Source of the DNA: Castor canadensis | Taxonomy: Eukaryota > Chordata > Mammalia > Rodentia > Castoridae | Direction of reading: 5' to 3' | Assembly: GCF_047511655.1 (NCBI RefSeq) | Contig: NC_133390.1 | Location: 157,353,583-157,417,582 of the forward strand | Length of the DNA stretch: 64,000 nt | Part shown: in pieces, positions 30,235-43,208 of the stretch | How the letters are laid out: every line of letters begins with the position of its first letter | Numbering within the stretch: the stretch's first letter is position 1 | Made by a program: the position numbers and the translations under genes | Notes under the pieces: generated by a model | Database searches by the model: none | Told to the model about the DNA's origin: nothing | What the model saw: the letters and a program-made list of their open reading frames with translations, nothing else

Positions 30235-31430
30235 TTCTGGAACTCCTTGTCCCATCCACCACTCCTATGGGACCCACAGAAAGGAGATACCCAGGGGGGA
30301 CCATCAACTCCAGATTAAAGTGGGAGGCCATGTCTGAGGTGTTGTGGCAGCCCAAACCACATACCACCCCCTACATGCTCACTCTAAATGGAAAAAGGTA
30401 AGGTTGGAGTCACTGAGAATGAGATTTGTAGGTCCAGCCCAGTCGGAGTTGCCTAGTCTCTGCTGGGCTGTCTTTCCCTCACACTGAAGTATAGTGTTAG
30501 TGGTCATTCTACCTCAGCAAAATGGAGGGTACCACTCCATCAGCAATGTCTATCACATTCAGTGAGTCTATTTGCCTTCGGTGACAGGGCTCAAAGAAAG
30601 ACCATCATTGTTGCTTGGGCATTGAAAGATGTTCCTTGATCAGATTGCCATCCTGTGGGATAGCCAAAAGCATTATGTAACTTCTTCTCAAGAGCAGCTA
30701 TGGTACTTTAAGCTCCGCGTGTCAGACTAGGATGGCAATGCCATAGTCTAACTAGGAATCAATGACAAGTGGCACATCAGTGCTTGTGGCAGGGAGCTGT
30801 GGTCTGATGAGGTAAAACCACAGTGGTTTATAGTCATTAGTTAATGTGCCTCAGTTTTCCTCTTTGAACAATTTGGACTTATTGGGAAGAATCCAAAGAC
30901 TGTAATGCACCTTAATCTTAGCATCTTCCAGGCTCATTCCCTGAGCCTGGCCAATTCTTGCACCTGAGGTGGACTTCCATGTCCATAAGTTGATGTATCC
31001 AGCAGGTGACTGTTGCTTCCTGTGGCACAAGCTTGTTTGGCACAAAACCTCCACTCATATTCCATTATAAAGGGTCCTTTTCTATAAGTATCCACATGAG
31101 TGGCAAATACATGTTCCTTCCAGGCAGCAAATTGCTGCCATAGGCCTTTCCCCACCCAGGGATCCCATGCTAATCCAGTCACTCAGTTGCCATCTTCTGA
31201 CCAGATGGCTTAGTATTGGCAATGGCCTATGAGCCAGTGAACATAGTGGTGGACAGTGGTGGGAGTGGTCTGCAGATTTCACCACTGCATGCAGGTCAGC
31301 ACCCTGGGTAAACAGCCATGTCCAGTCTCAGGTCAAAGATGGCTACAAGGCAACTGTAGTCCAGTGGACACCATTGGCCTTTAGTTTTGCAGTGCCACCA
31401 GTAAACCAAGCCATGTTTTTGAATCTTGGA
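30235..31430 (-). pseudogene. pol: ERV-L type (class III) pol relic
   Basis: Minus-strand pol fragment. At about 31180-31090 it reads AWDPWVGKGLWQQFAAWKEH followed by ATHVDTYRKG, as at the RNase H to integrase boundary of ERV-L elements. At about 30656-30600 it reads GYPTGWQSDQGTSFNAQATM, the integrase core around its second catalytic Asp. It has many stops and frameshifts and no LTR was tied to it. Confidence 0.7.
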
Positions 31431-32061
31431 CCCCTCTAGGTTGCTCAGTCCCTTCTGACAAGCAAGCTATTCATTCACAGTCAAGCACAAATCAGGTTGC
31501 AGAAACTTCCCTAGCCTTGTCCATATTATTGTCTAGTCTTTCCCTTTTATAGTCTAATCTCTCCCTCAGAGAATGACCCCATTTCAACAGTCTCATTCTC
31601 ATTCTGCATGAAAACATGTCACTTGAGGCCCTCAAGTAGACCAGACCCAGCAGGGCTTTCTGCTCAGGGGCCCTTCACCTTCCCCAGGCATCATTTACAA
31701 CCCCTGGGATATGGTGGGAGCTAATGCCACATCTCATTTATCCCTGTGCAGTAGACAGCACCTTGGTCAGTCCATCATCCCATAGGGAGCTGGCCCCACT
31801 TTAGAGCAATGGCCTCATATCTACTATGTCCTGTTGTGTTTCCTTGGCAACCATGCTTACTGTGCCAAACTGCTAAGCAGAATAGCTTGCACTGGTTCTC
31901 AACTCCATGGAAGCAGAACACTGTGCATTGGTTACCAATCCCGGGGCAGACTCTAAACACTTCTGCTCATTGCATCTTAGTAATTGAGTTGTCAAGGAAA
32001 AATACCATGCAGTCAAGTACTGGATAAAACAGTGCTGTGGTAATTTCTCATCACTTAACAA
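31431..32061. other. Unassigned, probably older retroviral DNA
   Basis: No readable gene. It continues the degenerate character of the ERV-L relic. Confidence 0.3.
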
Positions 32062-32760
32062 CTTAAGGGAGGAAAAACGTATTTGGGTTCATGGTTTCAG
32101 AGGTTTCAGTCCATCATGGCAGGTAAGGCATGGTGGAGTAGAGCAGCTCATATCATGACAACCAGAAAGCAGAGAGACAGAATGCCCATACTAACAGACT
32201 CCCTTCTTTCTCCCTCCTTTTTTCCCCATCAGGGGCCCCAACCTAGGGAATGTGCCACCCACACTGAGGGAGGGCTCCCCCTTAGTTAATGCTCTCTGGA
32301 AACACCCTCAGTCACACCCAACAGGGTGCTTTACAAATCCCCTAGTACTTCTCAATCCAGACAAGTTGACAATCGAGATTAACCATCACAAATGCTTTAC
32401 TCACATGAACAGAAGAAAGAGCAAGACCAGTATGAGTATTTAGGTCTATCCCGATGGGGCTTCTGTACTATAGCCACACATCGTTGGAAACGCCTCATAC
32501 AGTAATTGCGTGATTTTGCTTTACTCACAGGGCCATTTCTTAGGTCTGTGGGAAGTAACTACAAGATAGTGACAAAGTTTGAAAAAAAAAAGACCAGTAT
32601 GGGTCATTGGCTAATGAGTGCCCCCCATAGCTAATGCAGGGCAACTAACTATGCACACCCCTCTTGTGACAAGAAGACCCCCCCTCAATAGCTCCACAGG
32701 CTGGAGACCCAGCCTTTAACACATGAACCTTTGGGGAATACTTCAGATCCAGACTACAGC
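32062..32760 (-). repeat. MaLR-like LTR relics
   Basis: 32062-32385 (TTTGGGTTCATGGTTTCAGA, then GGCAGGTAAGGCATGGTGGA) and 32600-32760 (TTTAACACATGAACCTTTGG) have the phrases of MaLR-type LTRs read backwards, as does 36148-36490. Exact family and ends are not resolved. Confidence 0.45.
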
Positions 32761-33349
32761 AAATGTCCTCACAACATAGCAGGGAACTATCCCCAAACAA
32801 GTGATTTGAGAAAGAAGGAAGCTATAGCACCTGTTCATGACTGAATCTTGCTTTCTGCCATATTCTATTCACTAGAATGAGCCACTAAATCCACACAAGG
32901 TGAGGAGAATTAGGCTCACCCTCTTGAAGGGGGCATCAGAGAATTTGTGGACACAGTTTAAAGCCATTCTGCCCTTTCTATTCCAGATATTGTCCTGGAA
33001 GTGGCCTTTAATCAGTGCTCAGTGACCCAGAAACCTACTTTCCTTAGCAAACAGCCTTTGCCCTTAGGTAAATTCTTCATCCTCCCTTGAGGATGAAAAT
33101 GGCTGCAGTCCAGTGTTGCCGTTTTATGTTGTTCTGATTGCTTATTTAACAATTTGCCCTTTCCACTCTATCCAAACCACATAAGAGCAGAAATACGCTA
33201 GTGGACATGGAGGGGCAGGGCCCCCAGGAGCTGGGTTTCCACATCTCTCCATCTGTCCCCCAGTGTGGACACGTGTGAGACAAGCTCAGATGGTGCCCAA
33301 GCATAGCAGGAAGTAACTTTGAATCCTGAAGGGGCAATGCTTTTGTTTT
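32761..33349. other. Intergenic, nothing recognised
   Basis: Unique-looking DNA with no supported ORF, RNA or repeat. Confidence 0.4.
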
Positions 33350-33650
33350 TTCTGTATTTGTTCCTTCTGCCTTTTTTTCAGTACTGGGATTGAATCTAGG
33401 GACTCATGTTTGCTTGCTAACTGCTCCAAAACCATACACATTTAAACCATACCTCTAGTCCCCTCACTTTTTAGTTTGTTTTTCACTTTTGTGTGGGTCA
33501 GCCTCTGACCATGATTCTATTACCTCTGCCTCTCAATTAGCTAGAATTATAGGCATGTGCCACCATACCCAGTTTGTTTTTGAGGCAAGGTATCACTAAT
33601 TTATGCCAGGGCTGACCTTGAACCCTGATTCTCCTGTCCCTGCCTCCTGA
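33350..33650 (-). repeat. ID/B1 composite SINE, decayed
   Basis: A minus-strand tRNA-like part (CAGTACTGGGATTGAATCTA) followed by a B1-like part (CATGTGCCACCATACCCAG, then CAGGGCTGACCTTGAACC). Confidence 0.65.
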
Positions 33651-34519
33651 GGGATTTTCTTTTTCCCTTCTTCCAATTGTAGCAAGAATAATGTCTCAGT
33701 TGGGAGTTAGCCCTTCTTGAATACTTTGGGCATTACTTCTGTAATCTTTCTTTTCAGATAGAGAAGGGGGATGTTGGAGAGAGAGAGAAAAAACTAGACT
33801 CCAAATCTCTCCACATTATCTAGGAAAATGTAATAGCATTTTTCTCTCTCACTTGTATCTACTTTGCAGTTACCTTCTGTTTCGGGAAGTTGACTCTAAG
33901 GGGTTTTTGTACTTAAAATAATGATGAAAATTTTGCTATTACAATAGATTTCTTGAACTAAAAATAGGGAGAAAATTTAGAGGAACATACCAGTGAGTAA
34001 GAGTAATGGTGACTGGTGCATGGCACAAGCTGTGGCAGTGATATGTGAATGACTGGAATCCAGTGAACTTGAGGAGGGACCAGCCTGGCCTCAAGCCAGA
34101 ATCTCCAGGCCCTTAACCTGGCACCAACACTCACAGTTTGCCCTGTGACCACTAGAGGGAGCCGATGCACACGTTCTTCAGGCGATGGGGCAGTGCCCTT
34201 CGTCCTGCAAGGATCTCCTACCTTCTCCACAGAGACTGGGACTCCAAGACCCAAAGTCACAAAACTTGTGAACGCTGAATCGAGCATTGAGACCTCAGCA
34301 GTCAGCCTCCAGAGCTCAGGCTATTTGTTCCAGGTTAAAACTCATGGTCTCCAAATGCAATACTTTTTTTAAAAATTTTAGTTTCAGTGCTGATTATTCT
34401 TTCATTGGGTGCTAAGCATAATTACATTTGCCATCCATTTTCCCAACCAGCATACCAAGTTATTAACTTTGGTCCCTAAAGTAGGGAATAAAGTAGCAAT
34501 AAAAGTTTACCCATTAAAA
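33651..34519. other. Intergenic, nothing recognised
   Basis: No gene supported. A short (GA)n run lies at about 33776-33788. Confidence 0.4.
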
Positions 34520-34605
34520 ATAGTCAGTGGTGGAGTATGTTCTGGCATATACAAGCACCTGGGTTCCATCCCCAGTACCCAAAATAAAATTTAAATAAAT
34601 AAAAA
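34520..34605 (+). repeat. ID-like SINE fragment
   Basis: TCAGTGGTGGAGTATGTTCT, then CTGGGTTCCATCCCCAGTAC and an A-rich tail. Confidence 0.55.
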
Positions 34606-34665
34606 AATGTACATCTATATGGCACAGCTAAATTTGCAGTTCAGATAAGCAAACAATTAAATTTT

Positions 34666-35170
34666 TTTTATTCGTATGTGCATACAATGTTTGGGTCATT
34701 TCTCCCCCCTTCCCCCCGCCCCCTCCCAAACCCCCTTGCTCCCTCTCTCTCCCCGCCACCCCCTCGCTACCCGGCAGAAACTATTTTGCCCTTACCTCTA
34801 ATTTTGTTGGAGAGTATAAGCAATAATAGGAAGGAACAAGGGTTTTTGCTGGTTGAGATAAGGATAGCTATACAGGGCATTGACTCACATTGATTTCCTG
34901 TGCGTGGGTGTTACCTTCTAGGTTAATTCTTTTTGATCTCACCTTTTCTCTAGTACCTGTTCCCCTTTTCCTATTGGCCTCAGTTGCTTTAAGGTATCTG
35001 CTTTAGTTTCTCTGCGTTAAGGGCAACAAATGCTAGCTAGTTTTTTAGGTGTCTTACCTATCCTCACCCCTCCCTTGTGTGCTCTCGCTTTTATCATGTG
35101 CTCAAAGTCCAATCCCCTTGTTGTGTTTGCCCTTGATCTAATGTCCACATATGAGGGAGAACATACGATT
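34666..35170 (-). mobile_element. 5'-truncated L1
   Basis: The same L1 tail family as 23581-24235. A 13-bp duplication, ACAATTAAATTTT, flanks it at 34653-34665 and 35171-35183. Confidence 0.92.
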
Positions 35171-35399
35171 ACAATTAAATTTTAGTGTACCAAAAGCAAA
35201 TACTTAGTGTTAGTGAATATTGTGTGGAATATACTTAAACTGAAAAGGTTTCATTTCATCATTTATCTGAAATTCAAATATAACTGGGCTTCCTACATTT
35301 TATCTAGCAACCTTGCTCTAAAGGTGTGTACATTTGAAGCTCCTACCGTGTGGTATCCTCTACCACACAGAAGGGAATATTTATTATGTATATGCTAGT

Positions 35400-35512
35400 T
35401 TTTGGTTTTGGTTTGGTTTTCGTTCTCTGTTTTGCAGTGCTGAGGAACAAACCCAGGACCTGATGCATACCAGGCAAGCACTCTACCACTGAGCTACAGC
35501 TCAGGCAGGTCC
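35400..35512 (-). repeat. ID-like SINE
   Basis: A T/G-rich tail, then TGCAGTGCTGAGGAACAAAC and CACTCTACCACTGAGCTACA. Confidence 0.7.
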
Positions 35513-36147
35513 AGAGCAGTAAATAACTCGCGGCACACTCAGGCTACTGTTCAAATAGCACTGTTATTTGAGCCATGGGGTCAGGCAGATCCCCTGGTAC
35601 TAAAAGTAACTGTGATTGGTACGGATGCCCTACAGAGTTTCCTGTGAGCCCTGATAAGGAAGTCACAGAGAAGACTGCTAGAGTTCTGGGCCAGGCCAGG
35701 CCATCTTTGGTACAGAGCTGCATAGTTAGAAAAACAGCTCCTGACATACTATAGGGCCCTGGCAGAGAAGGGACAGCTGACCCCAGGACATTAAGTGGTC
35801 ATGAGTATGAGTAGAGTTGCCCATCATGAACTGGGCTCTGTCATTATGAGGTCAGCAGGACCAAGAGCAACTCGTCACCAGACACACATGGTACATCACT
35901 CTAGCCTGGGTTCAAGAGACCCAAGGAGCATAAGTAAGCTGCATGAACAGGTGGTCCAGATGCCCACATCGTCTATGAGTGTGGCACCAACACTTCTCCT
36001 TCCATTCACACCTATGGCCACCAGAGGTGTTTGCCATGACCAACTGATGGAGCAGGAAGCAACTCGAGCTTTGTTCATGAATGGGTCAGCTCAGTATATT
36101 GATGTGACCCCAAAAAGGAGGTCATTTCATTGTAGCCCTGTGTAGTC
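35513..36147. other. Intergenic, nothing recognised
   Basis: No gene supported. It may be older transposon sequence. Confidence 0.35.
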
Positions 36148-36490
36148 ACTTTCTGTTACTATAACAAACACCTGAGATAATCAACCTAGAAACAGAAAAG
36201 GCTTAGTTGGCTCATGGTTTTAGTTTCAGTCCATGATCAGTTGGCCCTGTTGCTTTGGGCCTGTTGCGACACACAGCAGTGGGAGTGTATGGTGGAACAA
36301 AACTGCTCATCTCATGGCCAGGAAGCAAAAGAAGAGACAGAAACTGGGGTTGCACATTCCCTTCAAGAGCATGTCCCCAATGATAAGGACCTCACACTAG
36401 ACTCCACCTCCACCATCATGAGCTGGGGACCAAGACTTTATTTAACACATGGACCTTTGGGACACACTTACCCAGACTGTGAAAGCACCA
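36148..36490 (-). repeat. MaLR-like LTR relic
   Basis: TTACTATAACAAACACCTGA, GGCTTAGTTGGCTCATGGTT and the TTTAACACATGGACCTTTGG end are phrases of MaLR LTRs read in reverse. Similar to 32062-32760. Confidence 0.5.
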
Positions 36491-37687
36491 CCTAGAGGTG
36501 ACCCTGAAGATAGCAATGAGAGGAAGACCTCCCCCTGAGCAAAGTCCACCACGCACACTTGGTTATCCACTTTGAAAAAAGAGAGTAATAGTCAAAGGGG
36601 AGACTATTTACAGACTCCTGGGCTAAGCAAATGGTTTGATTGCTTAGTCAGGGACATGGAAGAAAACATGATTTGAAGACTGGAAACACCAAGGCTCACC
36701 TAGTAATGGTCACTGAATGTCTGACCTATGGTCAACAGAAGCCAACACTGATCTCTATGGGACCATTTGCTCAGGAGACCAGCCAGGCACGTGGCAGCAA
36801 GTCAACTGCAATTAGATCTCAGGCATATATCATTCCTGCACTTGCCTTTCCTGGTGGCTCAGCCTCCAGACAAAAGGTCTAATTCACAAAAATGAGTTCC
36901 CACACACCACCACCTGGGACCAGTAGACCTACTTTTAGCAAAGAGATCATGGCACCACTGCCACAATGGTCATGGGACCCATTGGTTTTGCCATTCAGAA
37001 GGTGTCATCCTGCTGGAGTTATGGAAAGGCTCTTGAAGGTAAAGGTGAGGTACTAGCGTGGTGACTGTACCCAAGGATGGGTACTGTCTATTGCTGTGTC
37101 ACTAATTATTCCAAAATTTCATCTTAGGGTTTCTTGGAGTCAGAAATTCGGCAGCATTGGATCTAGGTAATTCTGAATCCGAATCTTGACGAGAGCTGGT
37201 GTTTCATTGGAAGGCTCAACTGTACATCCACTTCTACCTTACCTCATGTGGCTGTCAGCAGCCCTCAGCCCTCATTGGCTGCTGGGCAGAGGCCTCAGTT
37301 TCTCACCACAGGGGACCTCCATAGGGATGGGTTGTCCTACTGAGTGAGTTTTCCACTGAGAAAATCACCCGAAACAACAAGATCCAAAGATAAAAGCCTA
37401 ACCTCAGAGATAACTTCTGCTATTTTATACTGATCCCAGAGGCCAACTCTGGTACAGTGTGGGAGAAGACAACATAAAGGTATGAGTACTAGGAGGTAGG
37501 AAATTGGAGGCCAACTTGAAGGCTGGCTACTGTGGGCCTTAGCCTTTAGGATGCATGATACGTCTTAAGCTATAGGCCATTTTATGACACTGGGTACTGG
37601 ATCCATGGGGAGCACAGTTTGGAAATCAAGTAGCAGCATCCCCCAATCATAATCACCACCCCTCCCAGTAACACATGGGGGAGTTTG
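36491..37687. other. Intergenic, nothing recognised
   Basis: No ORF with recognisable content. Confidence 0.4.
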
Positions 37688-37893
37688 TACTTTTTTTTTT
37701 TCTTTTGCAGTACTGGGGTTTGACCTCAAGGCCTACACCTTGAGCCATTCCACCATCCCTTTTTTGTGAAGGGTTTTTTTCAAGAAAGGGTCTTGTGAAT
37801 TGTTTGCCCAGGCCTGGCTTCAAACCGTGATCCTCCTGATCTCTGTCTCCTAAGTAGCTGGGATTACAGGCATGAGCCACCAGCATCCAGTGG
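37688..37893 (-). repeat. ID/B1 composite SINE
   Basis: A T run, CAGTACTGGGGTTTGACCTC, then GTAGCTGGGATTACAGGCAT. Confidence 0.8.
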
Positions 37894-38394
37894 AGTTTGT
37901 ACTTTCCATCCAAAAATGTTAGGCTCTGCGAGTGTAAAAGTCTTGGTTCTCAAAGAGGGGATGCTTTCTCTAGGAGGCACAATAAGGATCTCACTAAACT
38001 GAAAGCTACAGCTTCATTGGACTTCTTCCAGCTTTTCTTGCCAATGGACCAGCAGTAAAGAAAATTGTTAGCAAGACTGCAGGGGTGATTAGCCCTGATC
38101 ACCATTGGAGATTGGGGGGGAGGCAGCTGGGGAAGAGGAAGAAAGGGGCTGAAGCTCAGGCCACCACGGGGCCTGATCCGTAATCCATGACCAGTTTTAA
38201 CTTTAAGGGACAAATAACTCTCCAGTGTTTATAACAACCACAGCTTAACACAAGCCACGTGGACCAACGGAGGTGCTGAGGACTAAATTGGGAGGGAGGA
38301 GGGAGTTAGGAGTGTCAGGTGTCCTCACAAATGACTGCAGCATCAGGACTGATTTGACTTGTAAGTTTCCCATGATTGTGACTGTCTTTGTCCA
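37894..38394. other. Intergenic, nothing recognised
   Basis: No gene supported. Confidence 0.4.
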
Positions 38395-38880
38395 CTCAAG
38401 CTGTCCTTACAAAAGCCACAGATCCAGTGACTTAAAGAACAAACATTTATTTTCTCACATCCCTTCCTTGGCTGGAAGTCCAGATCAAAATGGAGGCAGA
38501 GCAGGTTTTCTGCGAGGCGTCCCTCCTGGGCTTGCAGCTGGCCCCCCCCCCCCCACTGCCTCTTCTCTTGATCGTCCTTCTGCACATGTGCACACTCGTG
38601 TCTTTCTGTGTGTCTTCATCTCCCGTCCTCACAAGTACACAGTCAGATTGGATTAGGGCCTCATGTGAACTTGGCCATCTCTTTACCAGCCCTGTCTCCA
38701 AATTCAGTCACATTCTGAGTTACTGGAGGTTTACCAATAAAAACATAGCCTTTCAAATAAACGACAAGAATTGCTAAGGTAAGTATGTCTCAAATATTGC
38801 ATGGGATATACTTATACTAAAAGAATTTTTTTAACATGAACTTTTGAAGGCCACAATTCAGTCTATGATAATGACCTAAC
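38395..38880 (-). repeat. Ancient LTR-like relic
   Basis: Phrases such as TTAGGGCCTCATGTGAACTT, CTCCAAATTCAGTCACATTC and GGCCACAATTCAGTCTATGA are those of old mammalian LTRs of the MaLR/ERV-L group, seen in reverse. A C run lies at about 38542-38553. Confidence 0.4.
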
Positions 38881-40716
38881 GACCAAGCAGAACTGTGGAG
38901 TAGCTGTGCCTGGCTAGAGTGGACTGTGTCGGAAGTGGACTAGTAGACACGCGTTGTCCTGTCCGGATCCCCTTCGAACTCAGGGCCTGTCAGTGTGAGC
39001 ACCTAACAGCTCACAGCCTTCTCTTCTCTAGAGCATGAGCCCTTTCACCCCCAGGGACAGCCCACAGCGAATGACCAACTCACAGGACAGTGGCAAAGGC
39101 CGTTCCCTCACCTCAAGGTGCATCAGCTCTGTGGTGGGCTTTACATTCCAGAACACCGCCAAGACTGCTTTACCCAAGACCACATCTGTGCTGTTCCTTC
39201 CCAGGCCCTACCCTGCCTCTGTACCCTCTTCTTCCTGAAGAGCACCCCCTCAATAAGTCACAAGGGCCCGCCTCCCAGGTGCCACCTCTGGGGCATATGA
39301 TATCACCAGGATGTGAGCAGACAGGTCCAGAGAAGAAAACCAGACTGCCCTACTGACACAGAAGGAATGGCTCAGACATTTGTAATCTAACAAATTCAAC
39401 TCATTGATTATGAGTTTGCCTATCAATGTCACACATTAACCAGGGTAGAAGCACTGTCATGGTTTTCCAGTACAGTCAGCAGAGATGGCAGTTGGTCTGT
39501 ATCTAAAACTGAAACAGGGCCCCCACAGGGCCTGGCCCATGCAACTATGCAGCACATGTGGGCAGCTGTCACAGTTGCCCCATTGACCAGGTATGCTTTT
39601 AAATACATCCTGAGCTCCTACTGTATACAGGCTTCCCCTGGGTACTGAGGACAATGGGTGAATCTTTCTCGTGGTGTTCACAGTGCAGAGCAGAGACAGT
39701 TACAGAAGAAGGCCATCCAAGCTGCAGGAGAGCTGGACAGAAAGTACCTCGTGGCTGTAAGAGGGCATGACTTCCTCTGGGTGAGATGTCTGGGAAGGCT
39801 TCCTGGAAGAGGTGACAGCTAAGCTAGACAATGGGATGTCAAGGGTAGGAGTGCATTCCAGATTGGAAAAACAGCCCTTGTAAAACAGAGAAAAACAACT
39901 AACCAGGTTCACGCAGGAGGAATCCCTGTGGTCAATATAGGAAATTAAATAGAGGTCAAGGATGGAAGGGCTGGACCATGGGAGCTTGAACACTAGGCTA
40001 TGAGCGGGGCTTTTCCTTGAGAGCCATAGGAAGCTGGAGATAGGCTTCTTTTTTTTTTTTTTTAGATGGCGTTGGCCCACCCACCAGAAAGGTAAAATTC
40101 AAAAGAGTGAGACAACACTAAATGCTCGTGGGGGAGGAACAACCAAAGCTCAAATGCTGCACGTGAAATGTAAAACCACTGTGCAAAGAGTTCTGGAAGT
40201 TTCTTACAAGACCAATCATAAGCCTACCCTAGCACCAGCAATTCCACCCTAAGGAAGATGAAAACATGCATTTCAAAAAGGCTGCACAGACCTGTTCATG
40301 GGAAGTGTATCTGTAACAACTTCAAACAAGAAACAGCCCAGAGTCCATCAACAGGAACAAAAATGAATGGGTACGTTGTGGCAAGGTCACACAATGGAAC
40401 ACTGTGCCTCCGTGAGAAGGAATGAGCTGCCACAAGGTGCAACCCCACAAATGGCCAGCCAAGGGATCATGCTGACCAGAAGAAGCCAAGTGCACACAGG
40501 ACAGCACAGAGCATGAAATGTACCCAGCATATGAAGTCCTGGGCAAAATCAATCTGCTGTTTTATCTCTGGAATTTTAGCCTTTCCAGTGGCTTGGTTAA
40601 TGCCACCAGCTCGCTGTGGCTCTCAAGAAAAAAATTAGAAGCCACCCCTACAGTAGGAACTCAAGGGGACTGGCTAAGAAGGGCACAGGAAAACATTCTG
40701 GGGCAATGGGGAAGTT
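38881..40716. other. Intergenic, nothing recognised
   Basis: No gene supported. A poly(T) run lies at about 40047-40062. Confidence 0.4.
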
Positions 40717-40948
40717 CTGTTTTGTTTTTTTGGGTTTTTTGGTGGGACTAGTGTTTGAACTCAGGGCTTCGTGCTTGCAAAGCAGGCTCTCTACTGCTTG
40801 AGCCACACCTCCAGTCCATTTTGCTCTGGTTATTTTGGAGATGGAGTCTCACAAAGTATTTGCCCAGGCTGGCCTTGAACCAAAATCCATCCAATTACAG
40901 CCTCTTAAGTAACTAAGATTACACGCGGGAGCTGCTGGTACCCGGCAA
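40717..40948 (-). repeat. ID/B1 composite SINE
   Basis: TAGTGTTTGAACTCAGGGCT, GAGCCACACCTCCAGTCC, then CCCAGGCTGGCCTTGAACC. Confidence 0.8.
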
Positions 40949-41826
40949 AATTTTGAACCTTGATAGGGGTTTAGGTTACACAGGTGGATGCATTTGTCAA
41001 AACTTTGCAATGGACACTTCCGATCTGTGCTTTGCGTATTAAAATATTTTCTTTACAGCTCTTAACTACCCAGGCATCCTGTGGTCCTGCTGTGGGTGTC
41101 ATCCATGATGTCAAGACAGTGGAGCTGGGAGCATTGCAGCCCAGATGCTGGGTACTCCCCAGGGTCTCTTTAATGGCTCCAGAAAGTTTTCTGTCTAAAG
41201 GTCATTGCCACCTCTGGCAAGCACCATTGCCAAGATCATCAAAAGTGATGTCCCTAATGCTTTATGCATTTCTGCTTTTTTTCCATCTCTGAGTTGTCCC
41301 TTGATGACTGATGATCAGGACTATGGCAGAAGTCACCTTCTGGTATATACCTGCGTGGTTGGTTTCACCGTAAGCCTTAAACTCTCCCAGCCACTAGTTG
41401 CTTTAGGGTCATCACCAACCTCTTTAGGAGACAGATCCAGGGCACCCATCTTGGAGAAGAGGCAGGTGTAGCACTGACTTTTGACACATGACTGATTTCC
41501 TTGGGATCAAATGTGGACATCGTGGCAGAGGTGACTGCAGTTAGATGAACCCGGATGTTGGACCTTCAATGAAAGTTTCACCTTGCCTCACTCTAAGCCC
41601 AAAGCCAGACTGTAAACAAATATTGGACTCTGAGCAATGAATGGGAGCTGAAGTATTAAGGAGAAGAGAATAGACTTCTGCAACTTCCTTTAAAATGCAC
41701 CAAACCAGTAAGATAAATGGATAGGTGGTAAAAAAGCAAGCACAGTAAGAGGTTCACAGAGAATTGAGGCAGTGGATATGGTGTTCTCTGGAAAACAGAC
41801 TTTCTCTCTTTTAAAATTTTCCATAA
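40949..41826. other. Intergenic, nothing recognised
   Basis: No gene supported. Confidence 0.4.
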
Positions 41827-42058
41827 TAGCCAGGCACCAGTGGCTCACGCCTGTAATCCTAGCTACTCAGGAGGCAGAGATCAGGAGGATAGTGATTCCA
41901 AGCCAGCCCTGAGCAAATAGTTCTTGAGACCCTATCTCGAGAAAAACAAACACAAAAAAGGATTGGCAGAGTGACTCAAGTGGTAAGAGCTCCTGCCTAG
42001 CAAGTGTGAGGCCCTGAGTTCAAACCCTCGTACTGCCAAAAAAATTTTTTTTATCTAT
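41827..42058 (+). repeat. B1-ID dimeric SINE, good copy
   Basis: A B1-like head (CAGTGGCTCACGCCTGTAAT, GCTACTCAGGAGGCAGAG) joined by an A-rich linker to a tRNA-like tail (AGTGACTCAAGTGGTAAGAG, GAGGCCCTGAGTTCAAACCC). This is one of the clearest copies of the window's characteristic SINE. Confidence 0.88.
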
Positions 42059-42882
42059 AATAAAGTACTGGGGGAAGGCAAGATGGCACTGGCAGTGTTG
42101 AGAAATAAATTTGACCAAGTAGGTAGGAGTCAGGGAGGCCAGTGAAGAAGGGATGAGGAGGCCTAAGGGGAGGCCTGGAGAGAAGGGATGGCCAGAGACA
42201 CCATTTATGGGGAGACTCTGAGGGCCAGAGATGGAGGTGAGGAATGACCAGAAGTCAGGCCCAGGGTAAACAGAATGGCCTCTTTCAGAAGCAGCAGAGC
42301 TGAAGTGCAGAGGTCACGTGAGAGGGGAGGGAGGGACGGTCCTAGAAGAAAGCCATGAAGGAGCCGCTGTGAGGTCAACACCCCTCAGCAGTGTCCTTGC
42401 TCACTCACACCAAGGGGCTGTGCTCCTCATTACTTCCTGGAAACCTGGTAGCCAGGTGAGTAAATGTTAGCACAGAAACCCAACCCCATGGAGGTGACCA
42501 CAAGGGAGAAGCCCCATGGTCCCCTGTGGCCCTCACTGCTTCTCCCTAGGAAGTCAGGACAAGCAAAGAGCAAGACATTCATGGTCCCAGTGCAAGAGGT
42601 AGGAGAAGTTCCTTGGCTTGGATCCAGAACTCCACTGGTGGACACAGCTGTCCCCATGGCAAGAGGTTTCTAGTCTGGCTTTCCATGCTTGGGACACACT
42701 CAGAGCATTGCTTATTCAGCCTGGATAGCTGGTCTTCTAGAACATACACTGCTTACCATGCCATAGATGGGAGTGAGAAAGAAATTCCCTTCCTATCGTC
42801 TCTCAATCCTTCTAACAATCGCACAGAGAAAGGTTGCGTACACATCCCAGCACCTCTCCAAGCCTTTGCTAACCTCCCATTT
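42059..42882. other. Intergenic, nothing recognised
   Basis: No gene supported. Confidence 0.4.
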
Positions 42883-43110
42883 ATTTATTTAAATGGACTG
42901 GAATTTGAACTCAGGGCTTTGCACTTGCAAAGCAGGAGCTCTACCACTTGAACCACACCCCCAGTCCATTTTGCTGTAGTTATTTTGGAGATGGGGTCTC
43001 ATGAGCTATTTGCCTGGCTTGGCCTCAAACCATGATCTTCCTGATCTCTTAGCTCCCCAAGTAACTAGGATTATAGGCGTCAGCCATGGGCTCCTGGCTA
43101 ATCTTCCCCT
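42883..43110 (-). repeat. ID/B1 composite SINE
   Basis: GAATTTGAACTCAGGGCTTT, GAACCACACCCCCAGTCC, then TAACTAGGATTATAGGCGTC. Confidence 0.8.
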
Positions 43111-43124
43111 TTAAAGGGAAAGAG

Positions 43125-43208
43125 CAGGGCTGGGGTATAGCTCAGGGGCAACAGGCTGTCTAGCACACGGGAGGCCCTGGTTCAACCCCTGGCACCACTA
43201 AAAATAGA
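43125..43208 (+). repeat. ID-like SINE
   Basis: A tRNA-derived unit: GGGCTGGGGTATAGCTCAGG, then GGTTCAACCCCTGGCACCAC. It is a SINE rather than a tRNA gene, since no cloverleaf is completed. Confidence 0.75.

Noticed and set aside
43125-43208. A tRNA gene
   Set aside because: A/B-box-like sequence of an ID SINE; it does not complete a tRNA fold and the same unit recurs many times.
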